Shown piece after piece: positions 1 to 8,122 of a stretch of 64,000 nucleotides of DNA (the stretch's first letter is position 1; every line of letters starts with the position of its first letter). The notes under the pieces were generated by a model. That model searched no databases and was not told the origin of the DNA. It saw only the letters and a program-made list of their open reading frames with translations. A program made the position numbers and the translations under genes. Source of the stretch: Candidatus Sumerlaeaceae bacterium (GTDB lineage Bacteria; Sumerlaeota; Sumerlaeia; Sumerlaeales; Sumerlaeaceae); the NCBI GenBank assembly GCA_026418615.1, contig JAOAAY010000015.1:17206-81205 (forward strand), in the 5' to 3' direction.

Positions 1-1074
1 CAGTCCGATGACAAGCCGGGCCACATGGTTGTGACCCGGACCGGCCAGATGGATGCCGTCCGGGTCAAACAGGAACTGCTTGTTGCGACGGTCAAATTCC
101 TCCTCGACATCCAGCAAAAGGGTTTGCGTGTCCGCAGCCACGCGACGGATGATGCGATTGTACTCGTCGTGGCGGCGGGTGACGGCCTCGCCTGCGTCGG
201 CAAAAGCCTCCTGTTCGAGATGGGCGAGGCTATCGGAGGTCAGATGAGCCGGCTGGGTCATGAGTACCGCTGTAGCGCCCGAGTCGCGCACTGCCGTGAC
301 AAGAGCGATGAGGTTCCGCTCGTATTGTCGGGGGCCGACGCGCATCTGGGCCGTTGTCGGCTCATCCTCGGCGACGACTGCGTCGCGCGGCGCACTCAAG
401 TATTGATATAAACGCATTCGGTGGAACATGCGGTGCATGAGGGCCGAAACCGCACTGCGGGCGCCGAGTTCCTTATCGGGAAGATTTAAGGCCGGAAAGC
501 GGTCGTTCCACCCGTAGCAGATGAGCACGATGTGGGGCTTCAGGCGTCTCAGGTGGCGGAACCATCTCAGGCCCTGCTCGGTCGTATATCCGGGCACGGA
601 AGCATTGATGACCTCAATTCGACCCTTGATCGAGGCATTGACAAGTTTTTCTGTGATTTCCGGCCAAGTTCGGCAGAGTAATGCAGGCGTCGAGTCGCCC
701 AGCGTCAGCAGACGCGTGGTTCCTGAGGCGGGACGGTCCAGTGTCTCCGGCCCGAGTAATCCCTTGGTGTTGACCGGGATGCCGCCGATGTTTCCGGCGG
801 GCTCAAGTCGCCACAGCAAGTAGCGGTCGGGCACAACGCTGTCGGTCTCAAGCCGGCTGTTGAGCGCCGCGGCGGCTGCCGCGTTGGTTGTCGCCTGAAC
901 GGACATTGGGATCTGTGGCCTCTGGAAGCCGGAGGCCCTTAGAATGATTTCGGCGATGAGGCAGGGGACAAGCATCAGCAGGATCGCGACGCTGATGCGG
1001 CGCGTCCAAATCTGTGCGCGGGTGCGGCGCCGGCCGAACATTTCCCTTTCGATGCGGGCTACAAACTCGCTCAT
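1..1074 (-). CDS. SGNH/GDSL-family hydrolase, membrane-anchored (3' end cut off by window edge)
   Basis: Read on the minus strand, an open frame of 358 codons starts at ATG 1074 and runs off the left edge without a stop. Residues about 28-47 form one hydrophobic segment, so the enzyme is probably anchored with its domain outside the cytoplasm. SGNH blocks are visible: block I LLTLGDST with the nucleophile Ser, block III GWND with Asn, and block V DPDGIHLAGPGH with the Asp/His pair. The family hydrolyses or transfers acyl and acetyl groups on lipids or glycans; the substrate here is unknown. It is divergent from the PMT-like gene starting near 1189, with about 114 bp between, so the two may share a control region. 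Surface-glycan O-acetyl modification is an inference from the wider neighbourhood. The missing C-terminus is short, since block V is already present. Confidence 0.8.
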   Translation of the reverse strand, partial: MSEFVARIEREMFGRRRTRAQIWTRRISVAILLMLVPCLIAEIILRASGFQRPQIPMSVQATTNAAAAAALNSRLETDSVVPDRYLLWRLEPAGNIGGIPVNTKGLLGPETLDRPASGTTRLLTLGDSTPALLCRTWPEITEKLVNASIKGRIEVINASVPGYTTEQGLRWFRHLRRLKPHIVLICYGWNDRFPALNLPDKELGARSAVSALMHRMFHRMRLYQYLSAPRDAVVAEDEPTTAQMRVGPRQYERNLIALVTAVRDSGATAVLMTQPAHLTSDSLAHLEQEAFADAGEAVTRRHDEYNRIIRRVAADTQTLLLDVEEEFDRRNKQFLFDPDGIHLAGPGHNHVARLVIGL

Positions 1075-1188
1075 CAGTCATGGTTGTCCGGAAGGAGTCC
1101 GAGCGATGCAAGCCAAACGGCCGCGCCATCGTCAGGGCATCTGCAATTGCCTTGCCGCGGCCATGCGCAACGCTTCATGCAAAGGCCC

Positions 1189-2898
1189 ATGATCGCGGCA
1201 ACTGATCATAAGACAGGCGGGACGGCTGACGCTTCGCCGGTTCTGGCCGCGGTGCTTGTGGTGATCGTGGCGCTCGCAGCGTTTAGTTTCGCGTTTACAC
1301 CTCTGCGATCCAGTCAGGATGAATGGTGGCACCTGAAGGCCGGGCGCTGGATCGTCGAAAACAGGCGCTTGCCGGTTTTCGACATATTTACCTACACAGG
1401 TGAGAATACGCCTTGGCATAACCATGAATGGCTTTCACAAGTCATCCTGTATGGAGTTTATGCGGCCGGCGAGGATCGTGCAATCGGTGGAGTTCGGGCG
1501 CTGGTGCTGTTTAAGGCCGTGATCGTTGCCGCAACATTCGCATTTCTGACTTTCGCTGCCTTCAGGCGCAGTGGTTCGTGGACCGCGGCGGCTCTGGTGG
1601 GGCTTGTGGCCGCCGAGATTTCGCGACGCACCATCTACCCCCGCCCGCCGATCTTTTCGTATCTGCTCTTTGCCGTGTTTCTGTTTGCTCTTGCCGAGTG
1701 GAAGTCCGGCCGGCTCCGGGGACGGTGGCTGTGGCTGCTTGTGCCGCTGATGGTGCTTTGGGCCAATCTCCACGGTATGTGTCTGCTCGGCATTGTGGCG
1801 GCCGCAGGATTTGCCGGCGGGGAAGTGTTGGAGGGGGTAACGAAATGGCTCGGCGGCCGCCGCAACGGCGGGGATGGTCCGGAACGGATCCGGTGCGTGG
1901 CGATGCGTCCGGTAGCGCTGCTGGGAGGGTTGACGGCTGCGCTCGTGGTGGGAGCCATGGCCAGCCCGTCCGGCTGGGAAATCTTTTTCCTTGGAGGGAA
2001 GTTCAAAAACGACCCCATTCTGAAGCAGGTTATCGCCGAAATGCTGCCGACGCCCTTTTTCTTGCGTCAGGTGCCGCTGGACGACGGCAGCAGCCGGCTG
2101 GTTTTCGTTCCGGGATACGCGGCGTTCTGGGTCGCCCTTGCGGCTTTTGGCCTGCTGTTAGCCTGCAACCGGGGGCGGCTGCCGTGGGGGGCGGATTATC
2201 TCCTGTCGGGCTTTTTTGCGTGGCAAGCCGTGATGCATTGGCGGCTGCTGCCGCTGTTCGCCATCGCGGCCGCGGGGCCGCTGGCGTGGCTGCTGAGCCG
2301 TTCGCACCGTCCGGGAGCCCGGCTGAGTCAGGCGGCCGCCGTCCCAGTCTTGGCTGCGCTGTTTGTATTTGCGGTGGGCGAACCGCCACCTCAAACCTTT
2401 TTCCGGCGCAATATGCAAGTGCTTCGGGGCGAGGTTATGGACCCGGTCAGTTATCCGGAGCCGCTGATGAAGTTCATCATCCGGGCAAACCTGCCCGGGC
2501 GGATGTTTAGCGAAATCAATTATTGTGGATATGCCATCTGGTGGCTCAGCCCGGAACACCACAAACTGTTTACTGACAACCGTTTTGATGTCTGGGGAAG
2601 CCGCTATTTTGTCGAACACGAGGTTGTTCGCAACGGCGTGGACGCCCACTCCTCGGTGCTGGGTCGAGGGTGGAGCGACATTTTGGATGAGTATGGCGTC
2701 AACTTTATCGTGTTGAGCCGCGACGCGCCTCTGAACGAGCGTTTGACGCCCGGCTCCGGCTGGCTGCGCGTGGCTTCGTATCCCCCTGAAGGCGAGGACA
2801 GGCAGCCGTGGTACCATGTTTATCTTCGCGATGTTCCCGAGTTTGCCGATACAGCCGTACGCGCGCGCCACTTGGCCGAGACGGGCATGATGCCGTGA
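1189..2898 (+). CDS. Polytopic membrane protein, PMT/ArnT-like glycosyltransferase candidate
   Basis: A 569-residue protein if ATG 1189 is used. The frame stays open upstream (ATG at 1084 and 1177), but those starts would crowd the divergent hydrolase gene. The first TM segment (about residues 15-35) is followed by SQDEWWHLKAGRWIVE, an acidic pair just after TM1 as in the GT39/GT83 superfamily, and then a conserved-looking WHNHEWLSQ stretch. Several more TM segments follow to about residue 400, with a soluble C-terminal third. These enzymes move sugars from polyprenyl-phosphate donors to periplasmic acceptors. The assignment rests on topology and the DE motif only; acceptor and donor cannot be told. 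Confidence 0.6.
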   Translation: MIAATDHKTGGTADASPVLAAVLVVIVALAAFSFAFTPLRSSQDEWWHLKAGRWIVENRRLPVFDIFTYTGENTPWHNHEWLSQVILYGVYAAGEDRAIGGVRALVLFKAVIVAATFAFLTFAAFRRSGSWTAAALVGLVAAEISRRTIYPRPPIFSYLLFAVFLFALAEWKSGRLRGRWLWLLVPLMVLWANLHGMCLLGIVAAAGFAGGEVLEGVTKWLGGRRNGGDGPERIRCVAMRPVALLGGLTAALVVGAMASPSGWEIFFLGGKFKNDPILKQVIAEMLPTPFFLRQVPLDDGSSRLVFVPGYAAFWVALAAFGLLLACNRGRLPWGADYLLSGFFAWQAVMHWRLLPLFAIAAAGPLAWLLSRSHRPGARLSQAAAVPVLAALFVFAVGEPPPQTFFRRNMQVLRGEVMDPVSYPEPLMKFIIRANLPGRMFSEINYCGYAIWWLSPEHHKLFTDNRFDVWGSRYFVEHEVVRNGVDAHSSVLGRGWSDILDEYGVNFIVLSRDAPLNERLTPGSGWLRVASYPPEGEDRQPWYHVYLRDVPEFADTAVRARHLAETGMMP

Positions 2899-2967
2899 AT
2901 ACTTCCGCATGACGGCTTGACACTTGGCGTGCGTGCCGTGCCGTTGAAGGAGAGGAATTGAAAGACC

Positions 2968-4239
2968 GTGGCGGAAATCCAACTCAACAAACCCCTCTAC
3001 AAGGAAGACCGGCCTTCACAGTCTGCGGGCGGCCCGGCGCCATCGGCGCGCGTGCGGGGGCCACGGGCCGGAATGCTGGCGCGCACCGCCGCGGTGGCGC
3101 TCGATCTCCTGGCGCTGCACGCCGTGCTCATGGCGGCCGTGACCTTTCTGCCCCAGCAGACAGTCCGGCTCGGGTACGGCGGCGCGTGGGTGGGGCTTGC
3201 GGTCGCGTGGGTTTATCTGACCGTGTGCGGCAGTGCGATTTGCGGCGGCCGCACGCTGGGCAAAGCGCTTCTTCGCCTGCGCATTTCCGATGTCGCCGGT
3301 CCGGATCTGCCGGCTGGCCGCGCCGCCTTCCGGGCGGCCCTGTTTCTCTGGCCGCTGGCCGTGTACAATGTTCTCAATGAAATATCCGAACGATCCGACG
3401 CGCCGGATAATCTCGGGCTTTTACCGGGAGTTTGGCTCCTTGGGCTTGCCCTGACCATTGGTTGGTTATCCGGAAACCTATTTTACGCCATGGCTGATGC
3501 TCATGGCCGGACCTTCTATGACCGCCTGTCCGGCTCGATCGTCACGACGGTGGATGCCGACCTGGAGGAGATTCAAGTGTTTGTCAGGTCTGCTCGCGAG
3601 GATGCCGATGCGGCACGCGTGAGGCGGTCCACCATGCTGCTTGCAGCCACACTGGCCGGTTTACTGGCGGTGACCTGCTGGCAGTTATGGCGCGGGGTGC
3701 AATCCATCGAGGCTCTGCCTCAGGATCAGCGTGAGGCGCTCGTGGAGTATCGGCGGGCGGTGTATCGCGACGGTTTCCGGTTCAGCCTTGCCGGACCCTT
3801 GACAGCCGCGTCGTCAGGCACCGAGGCGGGACAGACGACGGGCACTGCCTCGGCGGATGCGGGGACCTCCGTGGCCAACTATCAATTGCTGCGCCGAGGC
3901 GTCATTGATGTTGATGATCTGCGGTCGGATCCGGCCGTGCGTGCGATGCCTGCGCGACTTGGTGAATTGGCGCGCCAGGAATTGGCGCGTGCGCGTGCCG
4001 CCGGAAAGGCCGCAGGCTTCATCCCGCCTAAAGTGCGGTTTCGGGTGAGTTTCGCCGAACTGTCCCATTTGCTTTTTGCGTGGAGTGCGGTAGAGGTTTT
4101 TTCTGTCTCAGCGGAGACGAGTCTCGAGGACACCCAAACCACAGGGGGCGCTGGGGGAACTACGCGCACCGAAACCTTGCAAGTGGGCGATGGTTCGTCC
4201 TCCGGCGCTCTGCAGGCGGAGGCCTCAGTGTCGCAGTAA
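2968..4239 (+). CDS. RDD-family membrane protein with long C-terminal extension
   Basis: 423 residues from GTG 2968, with an AAGGAGAGG ribosome site about 12 bases upstream. After a basic, proline-rich N-terminus come TM segments (about 36-60, 70-92, 113-130, 150-172) and the motif GGRTLGKALLRLRISD, typical of the RDD family (Pfam RDD). A second hydrophobic helix near residue 216 (MLLAATLAGLLAVTCWQLW) leads into a polar tail of about 190 residues with no recognised domain, probably extracytoplasmic. RDD proteins are poorly characterised; some are proposed ion transporters. It lies 69 bp after the PMT-like gene and probably shares its transcript. Its 3' end overlaps the convergent LVIVD gene by 15 bp. 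Confidence 0.72.
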   Translation: MAEIQLNKPLYKEDRPSQSAGGPAPSARVRGPRAGMLARTAAVALDLLALHAVLMAAVTFLPQQTVRLGYGGAWVGLAVAWVYLTVCGSAICGGRTLGKALLRLRISDVAGPDLPAGRAAFRAALFLWPLAVYNVLNEISERSDAPDNLGLLPGVWLLGLALTIGWLSGNLFYAMADAHGRTFYDRLSGSIVTTVDADLEEIQVFVRSAREDADAARVRRSTMLLAATLAGLLAVTCWQLWRGVQSIEALPQDQREALVEYRRAVYRDGFRFSLAGPLTAASSGTEAGQTTGTASADAGTSVANYQLLRRGVIDVDDLRSDPAVRAMPARLGELARQELARARAAGKAAGFIPPKVRFRVSFAELSHLLFAWSAVEVFSVSAETSLEDTQTTGGAGGTTRTETLQVGDGSSSGALQAEASVSQ

Positions 4240-5439
4240 TTCACGGCTCATGCCGGGCCGTGCCGGCTCGATGACCCGCACCCCTGCGTTCCATGCGGCC
4301 ACATAGAGCAGTCCGTCGCGCTCGGCGACGGACATGACATCGTCGGGCGCGCGCCACTCTGCGATGAGCACCGGCAGGCTCGGATTGGAGCAATCGTACC
4401 ACTCGACGCCGGCACTGTCATTGGCCAGCACGAGGAGCCTGCCGAGAGGCAGGACATTTCGCACGCGATCCGTGGAGCGAACGACCTGCGAGAGCAGTTC
4501 CACCGATTGGCTCGTCAGAATTTCGTCGGCGGCGTTGGCGGGAGTCAGGATGCGAAAGATGCGGGTGCCGTAGTTGCGGTAAGCCGCGAATAGAAGATCG
4601 TTCTGAAGCGCCAATGCGTCACAAAATCCGGGCAGCAAAACCCTGAACAACAACACCGGCGCAGCAGGATCCGCCACATCCACGATTTTCATGCCTCCAT
4701 CCTTATTGTCCGCGACGATGGCATGGCGTCCGCGTACCGCCACCTGACGCGTGAAATCTGCGTTATGGAGAAAGCGGGCCGTCAGGGATGGTGCGGTCAG
4801 GTCGGTTATTTCGACGATGGACAACCCCTCACCGCCTGAGGCCACTGCCGCGAAAGTTCGTCCGCCAGTGGTGAACGTCTCGAGGTGGCATAGCATGCCG
4901 GGCAATCTCAGGCTGGCAACGCTTGTGATGTCGTCGGCGCCCTTGACGCGCCAGACAACAAGCCCCCGAAACCGGTCCGCAATGAGCAAAGTGTCTGGGG
5001 TGAGGGGGCAAATGTGTAGGGGTTGAATTTCGGATGGTCCAAAGTGCCTGACCATGCGCGGGTTGCGCGGTTGGCTCACATCCAAGGCGGTCATGCCCTC
5101 GAGATTCTGTGCCACGAAAGCGATGGTGCCAAGGAAAGCGATCTGACGGGCCGTTTTCATGGGCACTGCAGCCACCTCGCGAATCGCGGTCCCCGGCCCC
5201 GGCGGTTCAATGCGCGGGCGGCGCTCGCATCCGGTAATCAGCGCGACGAGGGCCAGCGCGATGCCCAACGCTGCGGGCCGCGGCCAGCGGTAAGGAGTTT
5301 CGCGTTTGACATGGTCAGCGGGCCCGTGACTGAGTCTCCTTTTGTGACGCCAAAGAATTCCATAGTGACGCCGCCCGAACCGAAACTGGTGCTGCTGCTG
5401 CTCAGTTGGTTGATTCCAGGTTACGGTTTTTACCGTCAC
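4225..5439 (-). CDS. LVIVD-repeat beta-propeller lipoprotein (start uncertain)
   Basis: The frame encodes 404 residues from ATG 5439. The signal region ends in a lipobox, ALVALITGC at residues 63-71, so the mature lipoprotein begins at Cys71 and is attached to a membrane outside the cytoplasm. At least four LVIVD-type blades are visible (ALDVSQPRNP, IVEITDLTAP, KIVDVADPAAP, WYDCSNPSLP). Such propellers usually act as binding scaffolds. The start is a problem: ATG 5439 makes the signal peptide too long and overlaps the divergent gene by about 130 bp. The only other in-frame standard start near the lipobox is TTG 5268, which removes the positive n-region. The true start may be non-canonical. 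The family call is firm, the 5' end is not. Confidence 0.75.
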   Translation of the reverse strand: MTVKTVTWNQPTEQQQHQFRFGRRHYGILWRHKRRLSHGPADHVKRETPYRWPRPAALGIALALVALITGCERRPRIEPPGPGTAIREVAAVPMKTARQIAFLGTIAFVAQNLEGMTALDVSQPRNPRMVRHFGPSEIQPLHICPLTPDTLLIADRFRGLVVWRVKGADDITSVASLRLPGMLCHLETFTTGGRTFAAVASGGEGLSIVEITDLTAPSLTARFLHNADFTRQVAVRGRHAIVADNKDGGMKIVDVADPAAPVLLFRVLLPGFCDALALQNDLLFAAYRNYGTRIFRILTPANAADEILTSQSVELLSQVVRSTDRVRNVLPLGRLLVLANDSAGVEWYDCSNPSLPVLIAEWRAPDDVMSVAERDGLLYVAAWNAGVRVIEPARPGMSRELLRH

Positions 5440-5820
5440 GGTTTGCGTATCCGGGGCTTGATATTATTTGTCCTCATTGAGTCCACATTTCTTGTTGGCG
5501 TGATGTTTCAAGGTGCGGTGCTGGTGCCGGAGTTCAACTACCGTGCCGAAGGGTTCAACCTCGTGGCCATCCTGACTTTTGTCACGCAGATGTTTAATGG
5601 TTTGGCAGCGTGCCTCAGCGCGGTGGCAGACTTGACGGGGGGAACGGTCAGGCTTCTGCCGGGAAATGAATTGAATCAGTGGTCGGATCTGGGCACTTTT
5701 TACCTGCTTGTGTCGGGGGGGTTGAACTATTTTGCGCTCACCGGGACATACGATCACTTTTACGGGGTCAAGTCCCGGTCGGCTGCCACGATTGCCCCAA
5801 CGGCGGATACAACCGGATGA
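5311..5820 (+). CDS. DUF6677-like small membrane protein
   Basis: 169 residues from ATG 5311 (AAGGAG about 13 bases upstream); GTG 5341 or 5365 are alternatives that would relieve overlap with the opposite-strand lipoprotein frame. The core LVLLLLSWLIPGYGFYRHGLRIRG and the following hydrophobic segments resemble DUF6677 proteins, in which a proline-glycine turn follows the first helix. Three to four TM helices are likely. Function is unknown for the family. Its stop overlaps the ATG of the next small membrane gene (ATGA), so the two are translationally coupled and probably form one complex. Confidence 0.62.
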   Translation: MVSGPVTESPFVTPKNSIVTPPEPKLVLLLLSWLIPGYGFYRHGLRIRGLILFVLIESTFLVGVMFQGAVLVPEFNYRAEGFNLVAILTFVTQMFNGLAACLSAVADLTGGTVRLLPGNELNQWSDLGTFYLLVSGGLNYFALTGTYDHFYGVKSRSAATIAPTADTTG

Positions 5821-6011
5821 GTTACGCAGTCGGAATCGCCTACGCTGTATCAATGGTGCTCCTAACCGTTGTGCTTTCAGTGGTTTACAGTATTTGCATG
5901 GAGGCGTTTGCGCCGCCGGGGCGCATCGTGCGCCAGAGTCTGCGCCGGGCTGGAAAATTGGCCGGGGTTCTCGCCGTTCTGGCCATTGTGGTTTATCTGC
6001 TGAGCCGCTGA
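5817..6011 (+). CDS. Small two-helix membrane protein, coupled to the DUF6677-like gene
   Basis: A 64-residue protein beginning at ATG 5817, which overlaps the TGA of the preceding gene in an ATGA junction. Two hydrophobic helices (about residues 3-24 and 47-62) flank a basic loop RIVRQSLRRAGK, giving a hairpin with the loop probably cytoplasmic by the positive-inside rule. I do not recognise a family. Coupled translation argues it is real and works with its partner. A short GC stem followed by eight T's (about 6002-6025) just after the stop may end the transcript. Confidence 0.6.
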   Translation: MSYAVGIAYAVSMVLLTVVLSVVYSICMEAFAPPGRIVRQSLRRAGKLAGVLAVLAIVVYLLSR

Positions 6012-6029
6012 TTGGGCTTTTTTTTGTTG

Positions 6030-6060
6030 TTGACAGGGGCGGGGTTGCGCAGGCTATTGC
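6030..6060 (+). promoter_or_regulatory. Candidate sigma-70 promoter for the prepilin gene
   Basis: A perfect TTGACA lies at 6030-6035; the best -10 partner is a poor TATTGC at 6055-6060 (19-base spacing). It lies about 70 bases before the prepilin GTG and after the T-run that follows the previous gene, where a promoter is expected. Only the -35 hexamer is convincing. Confidence 0.35.
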
Positions 6061-6131
6061 CGAGTCACAACATTGCGTGGCCTTAGGCCATTCAATACAC
6101 CACATTCCCCAAGAGGGAAGGAGGGATTGTA

Positions 6132-6800
6132 GTGAAGAAAGGTTTTACACTCATCGAACTTCTTATCGTGGTGGCGATCATTGCCATTCTGGCCGCCATC
6201 GCTGTGCCAAACTTCCTCGAGGCGCAGATTCGGTCCAAGGTTTCGCGCGCTCGTTCGGATATGCGGTCGCTTGCAACAGGCATCGAGTCGTACTATGTTG
6301 ACAACAACCAGTATCCGGCATCGGCGAAGACTGGCGGTTCCAGCCTGACTTGGAAGCCGGCTCAGCCCGCAGGCGTGGGCCCCTACAACCAGTATGTGCA
6401 GGGTGCTCAGGCTTTCACGAGCGATGTTTGGTCGTTCTCTGCGCAGCAGGCTACCGTTCCGGGTGGCGCTGCTAAAATGGCCAGCATGACGACTCCGATC
6501 TCGTACATCACGAGTTATTTCGTGGATCCGTTCAAGGATACCCGTTCGGCAACGTTCTACTATTACAATGACACGAACGGCTGGATCCTGTGGAGTTGCG
6601 GTCCGGACGCTGACGAGGCCACTCGGTCGAATTTGGGTCTTGTCGCGGCCTCGAACGCAGTCGAGACGGTGTACCAGAGTGCTATTGCCCAGCCGAGCAA
6701 CACCCTCATCGCCGGCCAAGGCAACACGAACCGTGCATTCACCTATGACCCGACCAATGGTACGGTCAGCCCGGGTGATGTCTGGCGCGTGAAGCAGTAA
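6132..6800 (+). CDS. Type IV prepilin / pseudopilin, major-type
   Basis: 222 residues from GTG 6132 with an excellent ribosome site (GGAAGGAGGG, 6116-6125). The class III signal MKKG|FTLIELLIVVAI gives prepilin-peptidase cleavage after Gly4, an N-methylated Phe1 and the conserved Glu5. The hydrophobic helix is followed by LEAQIRSKVSRARSDMRSLATGIESYYVDNNQYP, the alpha1-C and YP pattern of PulG-like pilins. The C-terminal domain is long, with aromatic and Asp/Asn-rich loops. It is monocistronic, with its own promoter candidate and a strong terminator, as expected for an abundant subunit. It holds the only ACGT tetramer I found outside the tRNA (6552-6555). The minor pilins are encoded separately at 13.7-16.8 kb. 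Confidence 0.9.
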   Translation: MKKGFTLIELLIVVAIIAILAAIAVPNFLEAQIRSKVSRARSDMRSLATGIESYYVDNNQYPASAKTGGSSLTWKPAQPAGVGPYNQYVQGAQAFTSDVWSFSAQQATVPGGAAKMASMTTPISYITSYFVDPFKDTRSATFYYYNDTNGWILWSCGPDADEATRSNLGLVAASNAVETVYQSAIAQPSNTLIAGQGNTNRAFTYDPTNGTVSPGDVWRVKQ

Positions 6801-6827
6801 TCATTGCCCGTTCATAAGGCATCCTCA

Positions 6828-6863
6828 CCGGCAGCGGGTTACCCCGCTGCCGGTTTCTTTTTT
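6828..6863 (+). terminator. Rho-independent terminator after the prepilin gene
   Basis: Perfect 11-bp stem (6828-6838 with 6843-6853), 4-base loop TTAC, then a T-rich tract TTTCTTTTTT at 6854-6863, 27 bases after the prepilin stop. Confidence 0.92.
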
Positions 6864-6946
6864 CGCTGCGGGTTTGCGTCCGGTCAAAGAACCCGGTTTT
6901 CGCTTTACAACACCTGCCCCCGCTCAAGAGTCCTCCCGGTACCCAA

Positions 6947-8101
6947 ATGAACCAGACCTTTCTGCAACATGAGGCCACGCGCAAAAGGCGCCGGTGGGGT
7001 TGTGCGTGCGGATGCGCAATCATTTTGCTGGTGCTCATTTTCGGCACCGTTGGCCTGTTTATCTATTTGTTGCGACCCTACGCTGAGAGGCCGCGTGATC
7101 AGTGGCTCGACCGTTCCACCGTGGCCTACGGTCTGGTGCGTCTCAATCCGGACGATGCTGGCGTGGCGGCCGTACTGAGACGCAGCATTCGCGCGATCAA
7201 CGATTGGTTGGCCAGCCAAACACCGGACAAACCTCCTCCCCCGCAGACCATAACCGACGATGCTGTCCGCATGATCCCCACCTTCCTGATTCACCAGAAT
7301 GTGCATTTCTTCGTGAATCGCGACGACCGCACTGGCACCACGAGCGCGGTCATGGTGGCCCAATTGCGTAACGGGTTTGCCCACACCATGACCCGCATGT
7401 TTTTCCGGTCTGTCGCGTCGGGGGCGGATTCGCCGGGCGGGCAGTCCGGGCTTGCGGTTCAGCGCTCGCGCGGTGTGATCCTCATCAGCGCCGCACGCCC
7501 CGCTGGCGAGCATGCCCTGACCTTGGCGTCCGCGGCGCGGGCCGTCCTGATTGGCACCGATCCCGAAGGTGTGCGCCGCGCGGTTGAGGCTTCCCTTGCC
7601 AACAAACCCGGGAGTGGAGTCTCGGATCGCCTCCGAGCGCAGTTGGATTTGCTTGACACGGATAAACCGCCACCCGGTGAGGACTTAACGGTCGTGGTCA
7701 GCAATGAGTCGGGAGCCTGTGGAGCATTGATGGACGCCCTTGCGAAGTGGCTCGAGCAACCCGATTTGCCCGGCGAGGTGGATCGGCTGTTGAACGCTCA
7801 GAAGTTGAGCATGGCCGATATTACTGCTGCGCGGATCGGCATTGATCTGGCCTCCGCCGACACAGGGCGGCTTGAGTTTGCGCTTTACTGCTCGACTGCG
7901 GATGTTTCCAAAAAGGTTGCGATCATCCTGCGTGAAGTGGCCGCACAAGTCTTGCCCGCACCTGCCGATGATGCGCCTATCAAGACAAAAACCGATGTCA
8001 AACAGCGTGGGTCGGCCGCAATTCTCGTCATTGACCTCTCGGGAATCGAGCGCATGCTCGGTGGTCTTTTCGGTTCGGGGCCGTCCCGTCCGCGATCCTG
8101 A
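6947..8101 (+). CDS. Membrane-anchored protein of unknown function
   Basis: 384 residues from ATG 6947. A basic, Cys-containing N-terminus (TRKRRRWGCACGC) precedes one TM helix at about residues 22-44; the remaining 340 residues are predicted outside the cytoplasm. No family is recognised. The ectodomain alternates hydrophobic strands and charged helices, with a Pro-rich patch (DKPPPPQ) near residue 92 and a Ser-Gly-rich C-terminus. This layout resembles solute-binding or scaffold ectodomains with duplicated alpha/beta lobes, but that is a guess. It sits 21 bp before a GT4 gene and likely shares its transcript. Confidence 0.6.
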   Translation: MNQTFLQHEATRKRRRWGCACGCAIILLVLIFGTVGLFIYLLRPYAERPRDQWLDRSTVAYGLVRLNPDDAGVAAVLRRSIRAINDWLASQTPDKPPPPQTITDDAVRMIPTFLIHQNVHFFVNRDDRTGTTSAVMVAQLRNGFAHTMTRMFFRSVASGADSPGGQSGLAVQRSRGVILISAARPAGEHALTLASAARAVLIGTDPEGVRRAVEASLANKPGSGVSDRLRAQLDLLDTDKPPPGEDLTVVVSNESGACGALMDALAKWLEQPDLPGEVDRLLNAQKLSMADITAARIGIDLASADTGRLEFALYCSTADVSKKVAIILREVAAQVLPAPADDAPIKTKTDVKQRGSAAILVIDLSGIERMLGGLFGSGPSRPRS

Positions 8102-8122
8102 AGCGACGCGCCCAGGAAAGTC

